A stretch of DNA of 64,000 nt from Paramacrobiotus metropolitanus (Eukaryota > Tardigrada > Eutardigrada > Parachela > Macrobiotidae): contig NW_026570296.1 of assembly GCF_019649055.1 (NCBI RefSeq), forward strand, positions 496,001-560,000. Reading direction: 5' to 3'. Shown in pieces: positions 45,700-55,471 of this stretch. Positions within the stretch are counted from its first letter, which is position 1; the number at the start of each line of letters is the position of its first letter. The position numbers and the translations under genes are program-made. The notes beneath the pieces were generated by a model. It had not been told where the DNA came from and made no database searches. It saw only the letters and a list, made by a program, of their open reading frames with translations.

Positions 45700-46140
45700 C
45701 GGCCAGAGTGCCGGCAAAGTTTACCGTAACATTTCTGATGGGGCCGGCTAGTTACCGCATTGAGTTTACCCCATGAAATTTCCACATTTAATCTTTTACT
45801 CTTGTTCGCCGCTTGTGGCTTACGTTATTACGAGAGATCCGGCTTGATTACCGTAGTTTTTCTCGTTTTAATTTTGACACTGAATCGCTTAAAAAGAGTG
45901 CCGGCGCAGTTTACCGTAACGACTCTAATGAGGCCGGCTGATTGCCGCATTAAGTTAACCTCATCAATATTCCACCTGTTGTCTTTCTATTTTTCGCCGC
46001 TTATGGCCCCGTTTCGTATTCAAGAGATCCGGCTTGATTACCGTAGTTTCTCTTGTCAATTTATAACACTGAATCGCGTAAGGAGGAGAGCCGGCTAACT
46101 GCCGTAACTGCTCCCTTGGGGCCGGCTTTATAGACCGAAT
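45700..46140. repeat. Diverged direct repeats of about 200-230 bp in the element-2 tail
   Basis: Two successive units share GGCCGGCT...CCGCATT, TTCGCCGCTT(G/A)TGGC, GAGATCCGGCTTGATTACCG and CACTGAATCGC; a third partial unit follows. They lie after the last ORF and may belong to a 3' untranslated region or LTR. Confidence 0.8.
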
Positions 46141-46460
46141 CAATTTCAACCCCAATAGTATTCCACATGATTTCTTTAGGCAATTCTGTGCTATAAATGC
46201 TGCAAACGACAAATACACAAATACAATTAATGTTAACATGTCACATATCACGCCCTTTATACAACACCGTTTTTCATTTTTGTGACGTACCGACAAAATG
46301 CCGTAGACGTCCTTTCAATAGTGTGATCCTAAAGGTCAACACTATTCCATTTCATTTGAATCGCCCTCACCATCTCTCGGCGGGCGTTTCTTAGCGCTTT
46401 CCGGTTGGTTTCGATCGGAAGTTCGGTCAACTGGTTCCGTCGAGTCAACTTCCATGACCT

Positions 46461-49072
46461 TTACCGGGTCAACATGGCGCTGGCCACGACCTTTCCTTGG
46501 CGGCTTCGCTTAACTCTCTCAAGTTGGTGCCGTGCGTCGTTCTCCTCTAACCGCAGTCTTCGGTTATTAGGGTCAGCTGCCAGTCGCCGTTGTACGTCAG
46601 CGAGATTATCTCGGAGTTGCTGGTTCCGTATACCACGTCGTCCCATCTGGTTAGGAGCACGTTCCGGACGACGGTCACTTTTCTTCACCAAGAATTCATC
46701 AATGTAAGTCTCGACTCCGTCTACCGGTTCCACTTAGTCACTTCCTAGAGAATCTTTGATCTTATTGATCCTCTCTTCAACTTGGGAGGCATGGCGCTGT
46801 GTCAAGTTGCCCTTTTCCATCCGTGTCTTACATTTCTTCAGCGCCTTCCGAGCATTATGGGCTATGCTGATGTGTTCCAACGGTTGTCCCAATTTAGCGA
46901 CGTGAGGTCGGAAAAACGGTGGGATATCGTCTCTCATCGTATTCGATACCAGCTGGTTCTGTGTCTTGTAATGTGCCAGTCGTGCAGCAAAGACCTTTTG
47001 CCCCATCCTTTTTGCGGCATAGTCTTTCGGATCCACCTGAAGTCCTACTGATGCTCTGGCTGCGAGCAACTTGAAAGCCGGATTCACGTAGCGTAGAACA
47101 AACTGAGCCACATATTCCTGCCGTTCAGGATAATCGCGATAATAAAACTGTGTCATTCCGATTGGGTCAGTTGTATCCAATGGTACATCCAATAAGTTCA
47201 AATCCACTAAGCTGTGTAGCCCATTCTGTCTGATAGGGAGATAACAGTCCCGTACCGAGTCGCGGTGGATGAATAACCGGCGAAAAAGTCCTTGTTCCAC
47301 TCCCTCTTTAATTTCTTTCGCGTAACCCGAGTCGAGTAAGAAATGACTCAGCTGTCGCAGAATTGTGCCAATTTTGTTGGCTTCAACCGAATCCGGCTCA
47401 AGTCCAAAGTATCGACAAATTTCGACCGTTTGCTCATCGATATCAGTCGTCTTGTATTCCATGTCAATACTTTCTGGTTGTCGGTTATTAAATCTGGAGT
47501 TTAATCGCTGATCACCTTGGCGACGATTATCCGGTTCGCCTTGACCTTCCAGTTCGCGTCGGTCTGCTGATGCTGGCTGCGACGGTTCATTACTCGTCGA
47601 TGAAGCCGGTTGAAGGTCACTATCCAAGATTACATTTCGTCGGTGAGTCACATTCTCTTGAGACGTGGTTTCGACAACTGAGCCAGTGCCTTCCATCGCG
47701 TCATCTTCTTGTACGGTACTCACGATGGGATCCACTACGTGAACTGTTGACTCCATTCGCTGATATTTTGGGGGTGTATCTTCCCTCTCCGCACTCGATG
47801 ACCTTTTACTTGCGCCCGAGTCAAAGGTCGCGTAGAATGCAGCCCTCTGTTGCCATCTTTTATCGCGTGGGTCAGGCGTTCGATTTCGCGTATGTTCGCG
47901 TCTTTTATCCCATGACCTTTCGGGTGTTGACATCCTGACGTTACGATTACGGAAAGCAACTTCCGTCGGCACCTGATGTCCTTCCTTTTCAGGTTCTGTA
48001 CGGAATGTCTCCGCACGCCGTTTTTCTTCACGTTCTCTGGTCGCTGCCAATAACTTCGTTGTATCGATCTTCCTCTGAATGCTCATCTCTGTTACTTCAT
48101 CGCCGTGGCGTACCCATCCTCTTCCGCCACGGTAATCCCTGTCGCGAGAGCGTTCGCGTGACCTTTCACTGTGGTAGTCACGTGTCCTTTCACGAGAGTG
48201 TTCACGTGACCTTTCGCTTCGTCTTTCAGAAACCCGTTCATGTTCACGTGAATGTCCGCGTGACCTTTCTCTATGCGGAGGCGATCGAGGTCGAATGAAA
48301 CCTTCGTCCCGTTTAAAACTTCTGAGTGCTTGCAGCACATCGCTTTCAGTTCGGCGAGATTTACGTAGGTCATCCATACGTCTTTCGACTTCCTTCTTTA
48401 TGTAGGGTGCCGGCGCGAACCCGTCTTGAAGTCGTTTCTTCTCCCGCAACAGCATTTTGAATACCTCGTCTGACATAGCAGCTGGATCTTTCGTTAACGT
48501 TTCAATTTGAATGATAAGCGACTGTCGTACGAGTTGCATTTCGTCTTCATTAAGGCTGGCCATGCCCGTGGGTGCAGCTAAACCTGACGTACTGGGCAAC
48601 GCCTCTCGTGCGGCCTGTTCGCTTGCCCTCTTATTTTCCGCATTAATTTTCGCGCGGAGTTCGTCTTCCATTTGCTGAACTCGCATCTTCTCCTGGTCCT
48701 CTTCGAATTTCCTCCGATACGCGTCTGTCTGTGGACACTTCAACGGTTCCAAGGTGTCATCCCAACCAGGTTCGTTGTTCCGGATCGCTTCCCGGTAGCG
48801 ATCCTCGAGTAGCATTCGCTCTTCCACTGGGATGCTGCCGTAATGAGATTTCGAAAAACGTCCAAGTTCCCTCGTTTCGCTTCCATGATCCCAACAAGCG
48901 TGACGGCATGTGGGTCTTCCAGCTTGTGAATACAAGTGTAGCAAGGGAATTTCTTATCAACCTTTTTGTTGTTCCTTAAGCAGTCCGGACATTTCGGATT
49001 ATAGCCCGTAAACTGATCGATGTCTGCCGCCGTTCCCGTACGTTTAGGAGTGGCTTGACCTTTCTGTGCCAT
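46461..49072 (-). CDS. Last ORF of element 2, about 780 aa plus a 90-aa tail after a stop
   Basis: The N-terminal part (49072 to about 48850) has a Cys cluster (CPDCLRNN...CYTC). A one-step frame change near 48850-48890 leads to the main frame (to 46734). That frame has charged linkers, Arg/Ser/Glu/His-rich repeats around 48120-48290 (ERSRGHSREH type), and a folded-looking C-terminal region (FLLDSGYAKEI, YYRDYPERQEYVAQFVL). It stops at TAA (46734-46736). The same frame stays open for 90 more codons to 46461, and this tail resembles the C-terminus of element-1 ORF3. No enzyme or membrane segment is recognised. Many AAAGGTCA copies lie inside the coding sequence. Confidence 0.65.
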
Positions 49073-49412
49073 TTTTCCGCTTCAATCTGTAATTATAAAA
49101 CAATCCGTCATATTAACTTCTCCACGTTAATCCTTTCCATTTCCTATCCATATCAAGGCTTTTCTATCATTTTTACGCCTATTCCGTTACTGAGCTGAGA
49201 CTTTCCTAGCTCCTGCTGCCTTTTCTATCACTGTAACGTGGTGACCTTTCTCACGTTATCAGTACTCTCTGACTACTGTGACCTTTTCTATTAGTCCTAG
49301 TACTGCTTTCAGTTGACCTTTCGTAACGCTTTTCTCTTTCGTTTTAAACTGTTTTATGCTTTTTCTGTAATATGCAGGGTTCATTACTCGCTGCATATTA
49401 CACTCGATTAGT
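49073..49412. other. Spacer between the two downstream ORFs of element 2
   Basis: About 340 bp with three TGACCTTT octamers (about 49241, 49277 and 49313) and no gene. Confidence 0.55.
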
Positions 49413-52400
49413 TCACTCGGATTCTTTCGTCGATGGTTTATACGGCTTGAAATCGATTCGGCCATCTAGCTTAATATGAAGCACTTCGTCCGCGATCAAG
49501 GCTTCAACGGCATTCTTAATCCACTCTTTATCGCTTTCAATATTCAAATCTCCCAATTCGTAATTGACGGCCATGAAGTTCGAAAGGTCATTCCATGACG
49601 CGCCATTGGTACCGCCAATGGCGTCCAGAGCCACATCTGTGATGGCTATCTTCCAGGCCTCCAGTTCCATTTTCAGTCTGGGCGTTCGTTCCGTGCCCTG
49701 TTTCGGAAGGTAGTAGACGACTTTGTTGTCCTTGTTATATTTACATCCCAACTTTCCTTCCTTATAAGCTCGTTTCAAGACTCGTTCAGTCATGTTAAGT
49801 GACGACCTTCCGTTTGAATTTATTGCCACTTGTCTCTTCAGATCTGTACCAAGCATCTCTTTTTCTCGGATGATCTGGAGCGCGTTCTGGACTTCGTTCC
49901 ATGTACGATTATTCACGTCCAATGCCGGCCCTAACATGTAATCTGTAGCCTCCTTTGCCGGTGTACCGCTACTTTTCTGGGAGGATGTCGAGTCCGTTGG
50001 GTCAGCCGTCGCTGTCTCGTCGATCCTCAGCTTTGCCAATGATCCTGATGATGACCCCGCCGATTTTGGTTCGGCTGTCTTCTTCTCCTCTTGCGGCAAA
50101 GTCTCTTGACCTTTTAGATCGCCGACCGATTTCGATCGTTCCTTCTCAAAGACCTCCTTTAATGGTATGAACAGTGATTTATGAAACACCTGTCGTGCCG
50201 AATCCGCTTCAGCTTCTGCCGCTGCCTTATCCATCGGGAGCATGACCTTTTCTTTCTCCCGTTTGTCTGAAGCCTCATGACCTTTCGGTTGAACTTCTGC
50301 GGTAGTTTCAGATGTCTTCGGACCTTTTGACTGTTCATCTTTTTCTGTCGTAAGTCCAGAAGGAGCCGTTATAGTAGCGTCATCGTCGCTTTCCGATTCC
50401 GAATCCATTGGGCCTTTTGTCTTCGATGAAACTGTGACCTTTTCCATGTCCTGACTGTCGGACATATTACAGTGGATCTGTCTTTCCGGTGGTATTAGAC
50501 CAACTCTCGTGTATCGGATCGGGTGTCCTTTATGTGCGTTTGTCGTGGCAAGGACGTTCTGTTTAATCAACTTTGGCAATACGCGCTCGGTTGCCGTGTC
50601 GATCTCCTTTATCATTCCATTTCCGTCGTTCCAAACTGCGTTGATGTATTGGCTAATCCGGTGACTCGTTGACCCTAATGGGCTTGTCATTCCCGCGATT
50701 GCCCTTTCTACTCGCATTGGGACCGCTTCATTCGGAGTTGTCAGCGCCTTATCCGAACTGGCTGGTCTGAACAACTTGGCCTCATACGAAAAACTCGGGT
50801 GCTTCTGTATGAGTTTTCCTGCGTTCCGCGCGAATTCCAACACGACATCGAACTTTTGTTTAGTGAAGCTACGATGTTGTTTCTTCAGATATGTCTTCAG
50901 GCCCGCTTTGAATTTCGATGTTACCGATGCTGTTCTTATTCGTGTGAAATTCTTCTCCGCTCCGTTATACGCTTTGATTATTTCATCGACCGTGTTCAAA
51001 TTATCATCATCTGGGCCATCAAATTCTTCATCCGAGGTGAAGTCCAGTTCACTCTCCCCGTCTGGTTCAGTGTAATTGATCATTGCCATTGCGTCGACTT
51101 TTATGGCTGTCTTGCCCTTTCCTTTGGTCTTAACGGGTTCGCTCTTTGCTTTTTTCCCTTTATCCAGAGCTTCCGCTAAGCTTCTTGGCTCAGTAGTCCT
51201 TGATCGTGTCGTTTTCGAATCTGTGTGTGACCTTGCACTGACCGTCGAAGTGCTTGGAAGGCTCACTTCCGATGCCTCCGATTCACGCGACGTCTCCCGT
51301 TTCGCTTTTTCGCGAATCTGTTTGTCCTTGCGCTCTTTTGGCGTGGATGCGGAAATGACAATGGGGACAGCTTGTTTCACCGCTATGACCTTTCCTTTGA
51401 GTTTTGATGGCTCTGCTGTAGCCGATTGAATAACTTTCTTTGACTTCGTAGGTGTCGATGACCTTTCTTCAACTTCACCAACTGACTCGTCCAATATCTC
51501 AACATCATGCGACGCTGGTTCATCTCTTTTCTTCTTCCCGGTGCTTGTGCTATCGCTTTCGTCACCGCTCTTCTTCTTCTTATCTTCTTCCTCCTGTCGT
51601 TTCTTCTTATCTTCTTCCTCCCGTCGTTTCTTGAGAAAATCGCCTTTCTTGACCTTGTCACGGTTCATGGCCTCTTCCAATCTAGGCGCTTTTCTCGGTT
51701 TGACTTTTGAGGGCTTCACTTTCGAGGGCTTTTTATGTTTGTCGGCCATTTCTTCGTCTGAGCCTTCTTCCTCAGGTGGGTCCTCGTCTTCCGACTCTGG
51801 TTCGTCGTCACCAGGTGGATTACAATAGGCACAGTTTGGTTCATCACACTGAAGGTGCTCGTGACTTCCTTGGGCAATCTCAAGTACTCTTTGTAGCGAA
51901 CGTCTGGCCCCTCCTGTTTCGGTTATATTTGCCGACGTGCCCTGCGCCTCTTCCGTCTCTCCGGCTCCGCCTTCTTGTGCCGGGGGATGAATTTCCAAGT
52001 GTCTGGTCTCTTTCGGAGATCCCTGTGAGGCGACCTCCCACAAAGGGTTCTTCTTAGCGTCGTAAAATACCGTTTTGTACGTTCCATCTTCCATTCGTCT
52101 TGTGAGTCGGAAATGTGCTCCATCGATCTCCGCTCGATGCCGCATCATGCTGATGAGTGTGCTTGCTTGAACCACGGCATCTTTTCGGTCGCTTTCAGGT
52201 ATCAGATCCCATAGCTGGTCGATAGCTGCCTGATTCGCATTTCGGGCGCTCTCTTCTGATACATCCCATGGGGCATATGGGACCGGGTCTCCTGTTATTG
52301 GGTCAACTATCACCGCAGTTATGGTTTCCGTAGCTTCTCCATTGTCAGCGAAAAGTCTGAGGGTGACCTTTCTGCTTGTCGCCTCTGTATACCTCGGGAC

Positions 52401-54218
52401 CGACTCATAATCATCTGACGATCGTTTCTTCGGATCTAGGTCCGCCGTCGGTTTTGAGCGAGTTCTCTTTTTGATCAACAGTTTGCCGTCCGTTGTGTAT
52501 GTATATGCCAAGTGGTCATCATCTGTGCCCACTTTGATGCGGATCCATGCATCTTCTTCGGTTGCAACTTTGGATACCACGTGCTTCATCATCTGAACGA
52601 TAACTCTTGGGTTATGACGTTCTTCTGGAGGAATAAACTGTAGCGCCTCATTGACTATCGTTTTTGACTCTTTCCCAATGGCATCCTTGACTGACCTATC
52701 CGCGAGGGGATTATACGAGTCGATCTCTTTGTTCGTTTTCTTATCGACTATTCGTGCAGTGACCTTTCGTTCTTTATGATCTTCCCCAGTGTACTTGGCC
52801 GTGAAACTTCTACACTTCGGGAATCGAATCTGACCTTCTGTTCCAGCTGGTGTGGGTGGCGCGCTCTTTCTACCCACTGGAACTGCGCCTTGTGGCTTTG
52901 CCGGCTCTGCTGGTGTTGCTTTGCTTTCTGTGGGCCTCTTTGTTCGCTGCCCTTTCTTATCAGTTTCTTTTGGGCTTGTCGTCGGTGATCTCACTCTTTT
53001 TCCACTCTTCGTGGTGCCACTGGATGGTTCTGTGACCGAGCTAGTACGTCCACGTCCTGATCCTGCAACCGAGCTGGCCCGTGACCTTTCTGCTCGTTCC
53101 GTTAATACGGCATCAATCCTCTGCTTTGTGGCCAAAAGGTCCTCGTCCGTCATTTCATCAACCGGGGCATCTTTTTCAGCTCTGGGTTTAGATGGTCCCG
53201 CGACGCTGGTAGTCGGTGTCTGTCTTGTTTCTGGGAACACCTTGAGATATCGAAGGATCTTTTCGATAGTCGAAGGCCATGGTCTACCGTTTAGCGACGG
53301 ATGGTATTGCCACATCGACGCAACTTTTATCGCGTATTCCCTGCGCTCTTTTTCGATCAGTTTCGTCTTTTCCTTCAGTGCGATATGACATGGTTTGATG
53401 ACAGCTTCCAGGCTAATCAGCTTTCCATACCATGCGTGTTCATCTTCAACTCGCATATGAATTCGGTAAAGTTCACGACACTTTCGGTTTAATTCCCGGA
53501 TAGCTTCTAAATCCTTTTCTGTCAGTTTGTCGTCCTTATCCGGAATCATATTTAAGCGTGCATCGTTTTCGCTCAAATCCAAAGGGAGTTTCGGTGCGTA
53601 TGCATGTATTGAAGGTTCACCTGGGGGCGTAAGTCGTAATCCGTCTGGTCCAGTCTCGTCCAAGTTAGGCCCCAGTGACGGTAAAATTCCTCTCGGTCGC
53701 CTATTTCCTCTGTTTGGCGAATTGCGATGGAGACGCTGCACACCCAGTTGCTGCGGTGTCCTCATGCGAGGCGCTCCTATGTCCGATAGTGCCAAGCCTC
53801 CCGTCTCCGGAAAAGGCGGTAGTATCGGAGATGACCTTTGTGATCGCGGTGGAGTTCCGCTGAATCCACCATGTCCCATAAATCGACTCGGTGTGGTCTG
53901 TTGCGGTGGCGGCATCAACATTCTTGCCGGTCCCATCATTACTTGTGGTGGTCCCATCGGTGGGGTATACGATCCTGGATACGGTTGATAAGGGGCGCCC
54001 GTTGCTTGTCCCGAATACTGGGTTCCGGCAGGTGAGCCGTGGTGCACCCAGTTAACCGTGTCCTGATAACTCGTCTGCTGTCCTGGATCGTGATACACGT
54101 AATATCCCTGGCCGCCATAGTAACCTCCTTGACTTGTTCCAGGTTCATTCTGAGCCGTTCCCACTGACGACGTTGATCCTTCACCATATGAAGTGTCATA
54201 ACCGTATTCACCTTCCAT
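49413..54218 (-). CDS. Large structural-type ORF of element 2 (1601 aa as it stands), N-terminus cut by insertion
   Basis: The protein starts MEGEYGYDTSYGEG. It has a Tyr/Gly/Pro/Gln-rich first 150 residues, a helical segment at about 225-340, Lys/Glu/Ser-rich linkers, and two related segments near 480-620 and 650-760 that could be a duplicated domain (KVTARIVDKKTNKEI...PEERHNPRVIVQMM and KVTLRLFADNG...IPESDRKDAVVQAS). A Cys/His patch (HLQCDEPNCAYC) lies near 800, then acidic and basic runs, and a C-terminal region with NRTWNEVQNALQIIREKE and SWNDLSNFMAV. No known enzyme is recognised. The true start is probably at 55530 (MDRLERQ...), separated from this part by mitochondrial DNA. Position after pol is unusual for a Gag-like protein. 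Confidence 0.7.
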   Translation of the reverse strand: MEGEYGYDTSYGEGSTSSVGTAQNEPGTSQGGYYGGQGYYVYHDPGQQTSYQDTVNWVHHGSPAGTQYSGQATGAPYQPYPGSYTPPMGPPQVMMGPARMLMPPPQQTTPSRFMGHGGFSGTPPRSQRSSPILPPFPETGGLALSDIGAPRMRTPQQLGVQRLHRNSPNRGNRRPRGILPSLGPNLDETGPDGLRLTPPGEPSIHAYAPKLPLDLSENDARLNMIPDKDDKLTEKDLEAIRELNRKCRELYRIHMRVEDEHAWYGKLISLEAVIKPCHIALKEKTKLIEKERREYAIKVASMWQYHPSLNGRPWPSTIEKILRYLKVFPETRQTPTTSVAGPSKPRAEKDAPVDEMTDEDLLATKQRIDAVLTERAERSRASSVAGSGRGRTSSVTEPSSGTTKSGKRVRSPTTSPKETDKKGQRTKRPTESKATPAEPAKPQGAVPVGRKSAPPTPAGTEGQIRFPKCRSFTAKYTGEDHKERKVTARIVDKKTNKEIDSYNPLADRSVKDAIGKESKTIVNEALQFIPPEERHNPRVIVQMMKHVVSKVATEEDAWIRIKVGTDDDHLAYTYTTDGKLLIKKRTRSKPTADLDPKKRSSDDYESVPRYTEATSRKVTLRLFADNGEATETITAVIVDPITGDPVPYAPWDVSEESARNANQAAIDQLWDLIPESDRKDAVVQASTLISMMRHRAEIDGAHFRLTRRMEDGTYKTVFYDAKKNPLWEVASQGSPKETRHLEIHPPAQEGGAGETEEAQGTSANITETGGARRSLQRVLEIAQGSHEHLQCDEPNCAYCNPPGDDEPESEDEDPPEEEGSDEEMADKHKKPSKVKPSKVKPRKAPRLEEAMNRDKVKKGDFLKKRREEEDKKKRQEEEDKKKKSGDESDSTSTGKKKRDEPASHDVEILDESVGEVEERSSTPTKSKKVIQSATAEPSKLKGKVIAVKQAVPIVISASTPKERKDKQIREKAKRETSRESEASEVSLPSTSTVSARSHTDSKTTRSRTTEPRSLAEALDKGKKAKSEPVKTKGKGKTAIKVDAMAMINYTEPDGESELDFTSDEEFDGPDDDNLNTVDEIIKAYNGAEKNFTRIRTASVTSKFKAGLKTYLKKQHRSFTKQKFDVVLEFARNAGKLIQKHPSFSYEAKLFRPASSDKALTTPNEAVPMRVERAIAGMTSPLGSTSHRISQYINAVWNDGNGMIKEIDTATERVLPKLIKQNVLATTNAHKGHPIRYTRVGLIPPERQIHCNMSDSQDMEKVTVSSKTKGPMDSESESDDDATITAPSGLTTEKDEQSKGPKTSETTAEVQPKGHEASDKREKEKVMLPMDKAAAEAEADSARQVFHKSLFIPLKEVFEKERSKSVGDLKGQETLPQEEKKTAEPKSAGSSSGSLAKLRIDETATADPTDSTSSQKSSGTPAKEATDYMLGPALDVNNRTWNEVQNALQIIREKEMLGTDLKRQVAINSNGRSSLNMTERVLKRAYKEGKLGCKYNKDNKVVYYLPKQGTERTPRLKMELEAWKIAITDVALDAIGGTNGASWNDLSNFMAVNYELGDLNIESDKEWIKNAVEALIADEVLHIKLDGRIDFKPYKPSTKESE

Positions 54219-54410
54219 TCTTATAGGTGTTGATGCTTTTAGTCCTTCTCTCCAAGGAAAAAAATCTTTTAACTTTTTATTTTTTTACAGTTTTTTATTA
54301 ATTAATTTAAAACACAATGAAGATATATTAATATAATTTAAAAAAAAATTTAATATATTAATTATTTTATTACTTACTAAAATAAATAAAAGAATATTTT
54401 TTTTTTTTTT

Positions 54411-54923
54411 ATAGTTATAACGTTATTTATTGGAAACATTCACAATATAATTCAACATAACGTAAAACAAATTTTAATTTTTTCAAGAGTATCCAATAAT
54501 GGATGAATCTTATTGACACTTTTTCTACCTTTTATATCTCAATTTTTTTTTTTATACTATATGTTATTGATGAGTCTGTTCATTAATTTTATAACTTGAG
54601 AAAACAAAACCTTAATAATAAATAAAAAAATAATTATTTTTATGATATTAATAATTGCAAGAAGAATTCCTCCTTCACCAAGATTTTTAATTAAAGTAGT
54701 AATATTTTACTTCTGTGTATCAATAAGATTTTTTATTATTTTACTAAGATTTGTGTTTATTTCAGTACTAGAAATTTTTAATTATATCCGCGTATTAACC
54801 ATATGAATAAGAATCAAAAAATATAAAAAACAAGTGAAAAAAAAAAAAAGAAGAAGAAAAAAAATGATATATAATTTTTTTATTAATGATTATCCCGGCT
54901 ATTATAATCTGGTAAAGTTTTAA
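54411..54923 (+). pseudogene. nad2: nad2, 3' part (mitochondrial origin)
   Basis: 171 in-frame codons ending at TAA when TGA is Trp, ATA Met and AGA Ser. Recognisable NADH dehydrogenase subunit 2 blocks are QILIFSSVSNNGW (family pattern near SSISHMGW) and IPPSPSFLIK. Hydrophobic throughout, as expected for a complex I membrane subunit. Upstream (54244-54410) further AT-rich sequence probably belongs to the same gene but has frame breaks near T runs. It cannot be expressed as nad2 from the nucleus because of the code. Confidence 0.8.
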
Positions 54924-54972
54924 GTTAAAAAAACTAGAGATTTTCAAAATCTCCAATAAAAAATAAACTTTT
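54914..54972 (+). tRNA. trnW: Mitochondrial tRNA-Trp (UCA)
   Basis: AAAGTTT/AAACTTT acceptor stem, AGTT/AACT D stem, and GAGAT/ATCTC anticodon stem with loop TTTCAAA, anticodon UCA. The T arm is reduced to a short loop, as in some animal mitochondrial tRNAs. It overlaps the nad2 end and, on the other strand, trnC. Confidence 0.85.
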
Positions 54973-55019
54973 AAATAAATTTATAAGTAGTTTTGCAAAC
55001 CACAAGAAAAAGTTAAAAG
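54968..55019 (-). tRNA. trnC: Mitochondrial tRNA-Cys (GCA)
   Basis: On the minus strand, acceptor CTTTTAA/TTAAAAG and anticodon stem GTGGT/ACTAC with loop TTGCAAA. It is compact, about 52 nt, and overlaps the 3' end of trnW by a few bases. Confidence 0.75.
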
Positions 55020-55020
55020 A

Positions 55021-55073
55021 GAGGAATAAACCTATTTATAAATTTACAATTTATTGCTTAATCAGCCACTCCA
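55021..55073 (-). tRNA. trnY: Mitochondrial tRNA-Tyr (GUA)
   Basis: On the minus strand, anticodon stem ATAAA/TTTAT with loop TTGTAAA (GUA) and a GCT/AGC D stem. The acceptor stem pairs poorly, so the ends are approximate. Confidence 0.6.
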
Positions 55074-55135
55074 TTACTGCGTTGAATATTTTCCACAAAT
55101 CACAAAGATATTGGAACACTATACTTTTATTTTTG
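55074..55135 (+). pseudogene. cox1: cox1, 5' tip (mitochondrial origin)
   Basis: The mitochondrial-code reading gives RWMFSTNHKDIGTLYFYF, the hallmark start of cytochrome c oxidase subunit I. It is cut at the junction with element-2 DNA. Confidence 0.85.
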
Positions 55136-55471
55136 CGGTGGCGGCATCAACATTCTTGCCGGTCCCATCATTACTTGTGGTGGTCCCATCGGTGGGGTAT
55201 ACGATCCTGGATACGGTTGATAAGGGGCGCCGTTGCTTGTCCCGAATACTGGGTTCCGGCAGGTGAGCCGTGGTGCACCCAGTTAACCGTGTCCTGATAA
55301 CTCGTCTGCTGTCCTGGATCGTGATACGTAATATCCCTGGCCGCCATAGTAACCTCCTTGACTTGTTCGAGTTCATTTCTGAGCCGTTCCCACTGACGAC
55401 GTCGATCCTTCACCATATGAAGTGTCATAACCGTATTCACCTTCCATTCTTATAGGTGTGATGCTTTTAGT

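Larger units (their letters stand above)
54244..55135 (+). other. Mitochondrial DNA segment in the nuclear element (NUMT) or assembly chimera
   Basis: About 890 bp, very AT-rich, with the order nad2 (3' part), trnW, trnC (opposite strand), trnY (opposite strand), cox1 (5' tip), the ancestral arthropod-type arrangement. nad2 is open only under the invertebrate mitochondrial code. It contains no AAAGGTCA, unlike the DNA on both sides. The good preservation points to a recent insertion or a misjoin. Confidence 0.85.
53901..55471. repeat. Direct duplication of about 340 bp flanking the mitochondrial insert
   Basis: Copy A 53901-54243 and copy B 55133-55471 both carry the start of the large ORF. 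They differ by several small indels. Homology ends exactly at the mitochondrial DNA in both: after GATGCTTTTAGT in copy A, and before TTGCGGTGGCGG in copy B. Confidence 0.95.

Noticed and set aside
48840-48895. Programmed -1 frameshift joining the two frames of the last element-2 ORF
   Set aside because: No X-XXY-YYZ heptamer in the right phase was found; a single-base error or mutation is simpler.
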